DNA from: Aquilaria yunnanensis
Lineage: Eukaryota > Streptophyta > Magnoliopsida > Malvales > Thymelaeaceae
Length of the DNA stretch: 64,000 bases
Assembly: GCA_039654915.1 (NCBI GenBank)
Contig: CM077594.1
Coordinates: forward strand, 91,650,893 to 91,714,892
Direction of reading: 5' to 3'
Part shown: piece after piece, positions 59,169 through 64,000 of the stretch
Layout: each line of letters starts with the position of its first letter
How positions within the stretch are numbered: position 1 is the stretch's first letter
The notes under the pieces: model-generated
Seen by the model: only the letters and a program-made list of their open reading frames with translations
Database searches by the model: none
Told to the model about the DNA's origin: nothing
Program-made: the position numbers and the translations under genes

Positions 59169-59400
59169 ATCCATCCGTCTCAAAATTTTTATAATATTTA
59201 TTATTTAGTAATTAATTTATAATTTTAAATTTAATATTAATTATATAAATAAAAGAATTTTATATATGAAAGATAAATAAAGATTAATAGTTTCTAAATA
59301 TAAATTTTTTAAAAAAATTTTAATAAATAATAATATAAATAAATTCAAGTAAAACTATTTAAAATACTCAAATGTTTCAAAGAATATAAAATGGAGGAAG
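59169..59400. mobile_element. Stowaway-like MITE
   Basis: The left ATCCATCCGTCTCAAAATTT and the inverted right CTTCCTCCATTTTATATTCT ends flank an AT-rich interior, with TA immediately outside (59167-59168 and 59401-59402). The interior matches the reverse complement of the element at 9563-9781 in several phrases, so they are one family. Confidence 0.75.
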
Positions 59401-60549
59401 TATTAAAGGGAGAGATACTCATCACTCACGCACAGCGTTGTTACAAAACGACTTCCACCATACAGTAGGCTGGGCCGGGGAAACTGTATTTTGGCTATTT
59501 TAGTGCAACCGGAAATCAAAACTTTATTATCCATATAGGGTGAGAAATGACTTCCAGTTGAGATTCATTTTTTGCCGTCCAGATCAGAGAGGAAATAAAG
59601 CCCACTCTTTGTAGAGGACTGAGGTCGGGGCTGGTCAGAAGTGGTTCTTAGTTCTTACGCTGGAGCCATGTTGTGGATGATCGTCAAATTTGAAAGTTTA
59701 TGCATAGCTTTCGATTAAAGATACCAACTCCATCAACAATTTCAACATCTGTGACAGATGGCAATGACTTTATAGTTGAAATCGGAGCATAAGATATCAA
59801 ATAAGGTAACCATTAACCAACCCGGGCTTCAAATGTTTGTTCACCGTCACGGCCAATAGCAAAATAAGGCAAGGACCACTAAGACATTACATATGTGATC
59901 AAGACCCTATTTGATATTAGTGTTAATGATTAGTTTTAAAGTTTCTAAAACACTATTGAGGAAAAACTTTTAGCTTTTACATTCATCGGTTTATCTCCAT
60001 AGTTAATAAATTATCTAAAATACTAATATTAATCACAAAAGATGTCACCAAATGGGGCCTAAACAACCTTCAAGAGGACTTCGGCCTCAGGGTGGATCTA
60101 TTATGAGCTTTGCATAAATGCGAAGTTCCTGATGAACCAGTTTTTAGAATTCACGTGGGAGTTGGACAGACGACGGAAGATGACAATTTGAGTTGAGATT
60201 GAGGTGCCGATGAGTAGTCTGAAGCCATCATGTGAATTTTGCATCAGCCGCCTACATAACACGAACATTTGTGTCGATTTCAAACACTACAACTGAGCCA
60301 GTGTCTGCTGTTTTGATGCCCGTGCTTTTTCTTCCATGTAGTGTCCGGCCTTCACTTGGGGTTCATCAAGTTGAACCAAATCTATATGAATCAATTTGCT
60401 GGGCAAACTCATTTCAGGTACCCTGATATTTACAGAGCTCTACCACCAGCTATCCCCTCGCTTATAACTGTGAAATTGAAACAAAGACTTGCGACCATGT
60501 TCTTGTAACTCAAATAAACTTAGACAAAGCCTGAAAGATTTTACACTAA
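59401..60549. other. 3' flank of the transporter gene, no other gene recognised
   Basis: The part next to 60549 should contain the 3' UTR of the folate-biopterin transporter gene. Open frames at 60101-60283 (minus) and 60232-60426 (plus) overlap and show no domain. Confidence 0.45.
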
Positions 60550-63500
60550 TTAATTAGATTTCATCTCAATGTCATCAAGCTCCTTCAAATCAGGCTCGGG
60601 GCTATCTTTAGGGAGGAGGCCGAGAAGCGGCAAAGGCAACAATGAACTCAAATTGCATAGGATAATCAGGAGGGCCAAATTATCAAATCTATCCTTTGTT
60701 ACACCGAATACCTGGGTGAGAGCAGCCCCTATCAGGCCCCCAAGAACACCACCTCCGTTTGAGATTGACATGAGAGTAGCAAACAGTGTTGCTTCCATTC
60801 CCTCCGGACATAATCTTGCAGCAAGAACAAGAACCGGCATGAAAGAAGCCTGCAGATTATCAATTTTCACAGAACCATGATTGTGACTACGATGTCTGAA
60901 GGGAAGGAACTAAAATTATAATTCATAGATATTTAATAAAATGAAGATAATGATGTGGTGACAAGTCTATTTGACATAAAGCAATGAGTTTCAATGAAAT
61001 ATTTCAACCTCTGGAAAAGGTGCTTCAGTTTCATAATCCCCGTAAACTGTAAAGAAGGAAAAGCCCAACAGCAACCAAACACATGAAAGTTTTGTTACCT
61101 GACCAAGAACTGTTAGAATCAAAGAGTCTCCAATTGCAAACCACTCATCACTTATTCCAAATTGCCGATTCAATCCAGTGACAAGGATGACCTACGCAAA
61201 CACAAAAATAAAATGGCAACATGTCAACCAGGGCAATGTTGAAAGTTGAAAGGAACATATCCAATCTCAGTGACAAAGCAGACCTGGGTCAATCCAAGAG
61301 CTGTACCAATAATTGTGGTAGCAAGAAAAATTTTTCGCAGTGGTATATTTTTAAGAAATCCATTGTACAATCCAACTCCAGCCAATGATGCAACTGATGT
61401 CACAAGCTTGACACGTCCAAGAAATTCTGGGGTAAAACCAAGTTTGTTTGTGCTGAGTGAACAAAAAAAAGGCAGAAGATCTAGTTATGGAGTAGAAATT
61501 CATGACAATCAACAAAACAGATATTATGTTATTATCAGAGATATAGATGAAGTAACAAGATGACAGAACTCACGTAAAGTAAAACACAGCAGTATCTGAA
61601 TGTGGTGTTGCCTGCCATAGGAAAATAAAAAGTGTAGGAAGCAATACATTTGGTTGCCTGACAGCTTTCCATAGTTGAATAATATTTTCTTTCGAACTCT
61701 CGATAAAGCTAGGACTTGCCGAAAGAAAATTTTGAGACTGTGCTGGAACAAGCATACGCTGCTCATTCACAAGGACAGCAACAGCAGATGTTATAAGAGG
61801 CAGCAATGCTGTGACACCAAAAACAAACCTGAGACATTTAAAATAAGAAAAAGTGAAGTTACTGCATGGAAAAAAATATGGGTCAATAAACCATACTTTT
61901 ACATCGACATCATAATTACCTGACTCCATAAGTATGTACCAAGGAGCCACTGAAATAGGAGCTCACAATTCCACCAAATGCTGAGGATCCCCAGCATAAA
62001 GACTGAAGAGATCCAGACAAGCTTTGTGACTCACCACGAGCCCTCTCCACAACCATTGAATCCACAACCTAGACCAGATATAAGGTTCCCAACAAAGTCA
62101 ATATAAATGGTTATAGGGTAAGTGATAATATGCAGACAAATATTTTACATAATATCTGGAGGGGGAGAGATAGCACTAGCAGTAAGATGCAGTGAGTGAT
62201 ACGTAGAGTCTTGGGTGAAAACCAATTTGTCCCAATCCCAAGTGTTCCTACCAGCTATAAAGCAAATGGACCTCCATCCAAGCAGTGTTAGGTCCAGAAG
62301 GAAAACAAAAATTAAATTTTCATTTGAGGTGCACTTATCAATTTTCCTAAATCATCTAGTAGCTCAACCGTCATTGCACCAACCCCAATCATCTAACTTA
62401 TGATGAGTTCTAAAAATTACCATTTTAATTGTTCATGGTTCAAGCTTCTGCCTGGCCTCTCAGAGTAAGGATTCAAGTCCCAACACGGCATTTCACAGAC
62501 CCCCACTCAGAAGGACTAAATTGCAATTATCAAATGACAATGGATATGGAAATCCTTTGACGTCACAACCAAACATGTGTTAATAAATCTAAAGCTTCTG
62601 AATCCCCACTGAGGATAACGCCTTTTGCCAGACTGTGTCTATGACATACAAGAGTAAGCCATCAGCCCCCACTAACTAATTACCTACAATGCAATAAATG
62701 CGACAGATTGGGACGGATCAGTAACATATTTGTTTCATTCTCGCAAAAGATATGCATGATTTTGTCCATTTTTCATCATTACTCATCATATCCTTAACAA
62801 TTACAATGGTAGTACTACATCTATGCATATTGGAATTCCTCTATAGAGAAAGCCAGAATCTAGCAAAACTCTTATAGTTTTCCTAACTACAGAACCAAGC
62901 CAGGTGGCATTAATGAAGGAGTGGCAGCAAGCTAACACAATTGGATCCTCAACAAACTGCAACAACTAATGAAAAGCAAATTCTTGATACAAATTAAAAA
63001 CATAACACAAATAATTTTCTGTGACACTTACCACATCTGAGAAGGCAACAGAGAGAGAGCCGAGAAGTATGCAGAAAGCAGCACTATACTTGCTATCAAC
63101 AAGTGAGGCCATCAAACTCCAAGAGAGGGCACCAAGAAGCCCTGATAAAACCAAATATGACCTTCTTCTATAACCAAACAGTGGTACAGAATCACTGCCA
63201 CAACAAAACCATAGGCATGAGGAAAAGCCAGAAATGCATCCCTTCAGAGTTAATGAGGACGCAAAAAAGGATTAAGCAAGAGATCAGAGCCACACCTAAT
63301 AAAACCATAAACGGGCTTAATAAGCCATGGCAACGAAGAAAAGCCAGATATGACAGCTGTCTAGCCAACGATGAATGATTTATCAGTCACTAGACAAGCC
63401 ATTAGAACATAATAACCATAATATAAACTAATCATGCCATTAAAACATAATAAACACAATATAAACGAATCATGATGATACAAGATGCAATCTAATACTA

Positions 63501-64000
63501 CTATGAGCACTATTTACATCACTTTGGAATTATAATTGTTCTAATCAAGAGAAAGACTTTCAATTAGGGAAGAAGAACTTCACTACGTCAGGTAGAAGAA
63601 TCAAGATACACATACCTCTGCAGGATCAAGATGTAAATCATCTTTCAAGTAAAAACTGACAGCAAGCCTGGCTAGCCCTAAAACGCCCTGAACAAAATAC
63701 ACCATTGCTACAGCTACATTATCCGGAGACAATTCCACACCGAAGAGAGTAACTCTTCCACTCCCATATTTGATCTTCCTCCTAGTGGTAGAGCTAGGGA
63801 TAGAAGTGCTCATCTCTTCATCCATCTCTTCCGTTACCACATCCCCCTCCCCAAGGTCTAAAAATGCCAGAACTTGATTAATTCGGATCTCGTTTTCACG
63901 CTGTGAACATGAACTAGTAAACCTATTTAAGCTAATCTAAATCAATCAGAGCATTGCAAAGAAAAATATAAGGAACTGCGAGCTTACTATTTCTGGAATC
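60550..64000 (-). CDS. FBT1: Folate-biopterin transporter, plastid type (5' end beyond window)
   Basis: Minus-strand exons: 64000-63988 (partial), 63900-63616, 63360-63296, 63194-63032, 62068-61920, 61828-61574, 61452-61284, 61191-61099 and 60849-60550. All junctions are GT-AG with consistent phase, giving about 496 residues in the window. The protein runs [110 protein letters not shown], ending in DIEMKSN. These are hallmark motifs of the FBT branch of the major facilitator superfamily, which carries folates and pterins. They look closest to the Arabidopsis chloroplast-envelope member (At2g32040), from memory. Multiple membrane helices are visible; a transit peptide would lie upstream, outside the window. 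No disabling change was seen. Confidence 0.93.

Overview
This window looks like a stretch of eudicot nuclear genome. Genes have GT-AG introns, the three host gene loci are plant families, and intergenic DNA is AT-rich and crowded with plant class II transposons (hAT, MULE, Stowaway, CACTA). I cannot name the species. No bacterial or organellar genes, no LTR retrotransposon, no rRNA and no convincing tRNA were seen.

Layout. 1-1 kb: a complete non-autonomous hAT element with an exact 8-bp target duplication. 2.1-9.0 kb: two minus-strand host genes. One is a five-exon gene for a small conserved protein of unknown function. The other is a three-exon gene for a single-pass membrane protein whose C-terminal part may be ERG2/sigma-1-receptor-like. 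9.5-17.6 kb: Stowaway MITE, MULE, simple repeats and a diverged tandem segmental duplication carrying different MITE insertions. 18.4-19.2 kb: a DUF1677 zinc-binding-type gene on the minus strand with a TATA box and a possible upstream ORF. 20-23.8 kb: a Stowaway nested in a palindromic MITE, then a hAT element holding the remains of a different hAT transposase.

23.86-45.68 kb is the centrepiece. Two full-length CACTA (En/Spm-type) elements of one family lie head to head about 1.5 kb apart, each with intact CACTACTAAAA termini and its own perfect 3-bp target duplication (ATA and TGA). Each carries a TNP2-type transposase gene and a second, TnpA-like (Transposase_24-type) gene in the same orientation. 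Their ends carry arrays of dyads, TTACCAAC-N8-GTTGGTAA, with a mostly fixed 8-nt spacer. The two copies are broken differently. Element 1 has two nonsense codons in TNP2 and one very early nonsense codon in the TnpA-like gene, which is otherwise open over five exons. Element 2 has about seven lesions in TNP2 and three in the TnpA-like gene. Nearly all are C-to-T or G-to-A changes. Element 2 also contains about 1 kb of degenerate telomere-type AAACCCT sequence, of which element 1 has only a small seed.

45.7-59.4 kb has no recognisable host gene. It holds two more MULEs of the same terminal family as the one at 9.9 kb, several MITEs and short tandem duplications. 60.5-64.0 kb carries eight full exons and a sliver of a ninth of a plastid-type folate-biopterin transporter gene on the minus strand, truncated by the window edge at its 5' end.

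All exon boundaries were placed by eye from reading frame, GT-AG signals and phase. Family names come from recalled motifs, not from a search.
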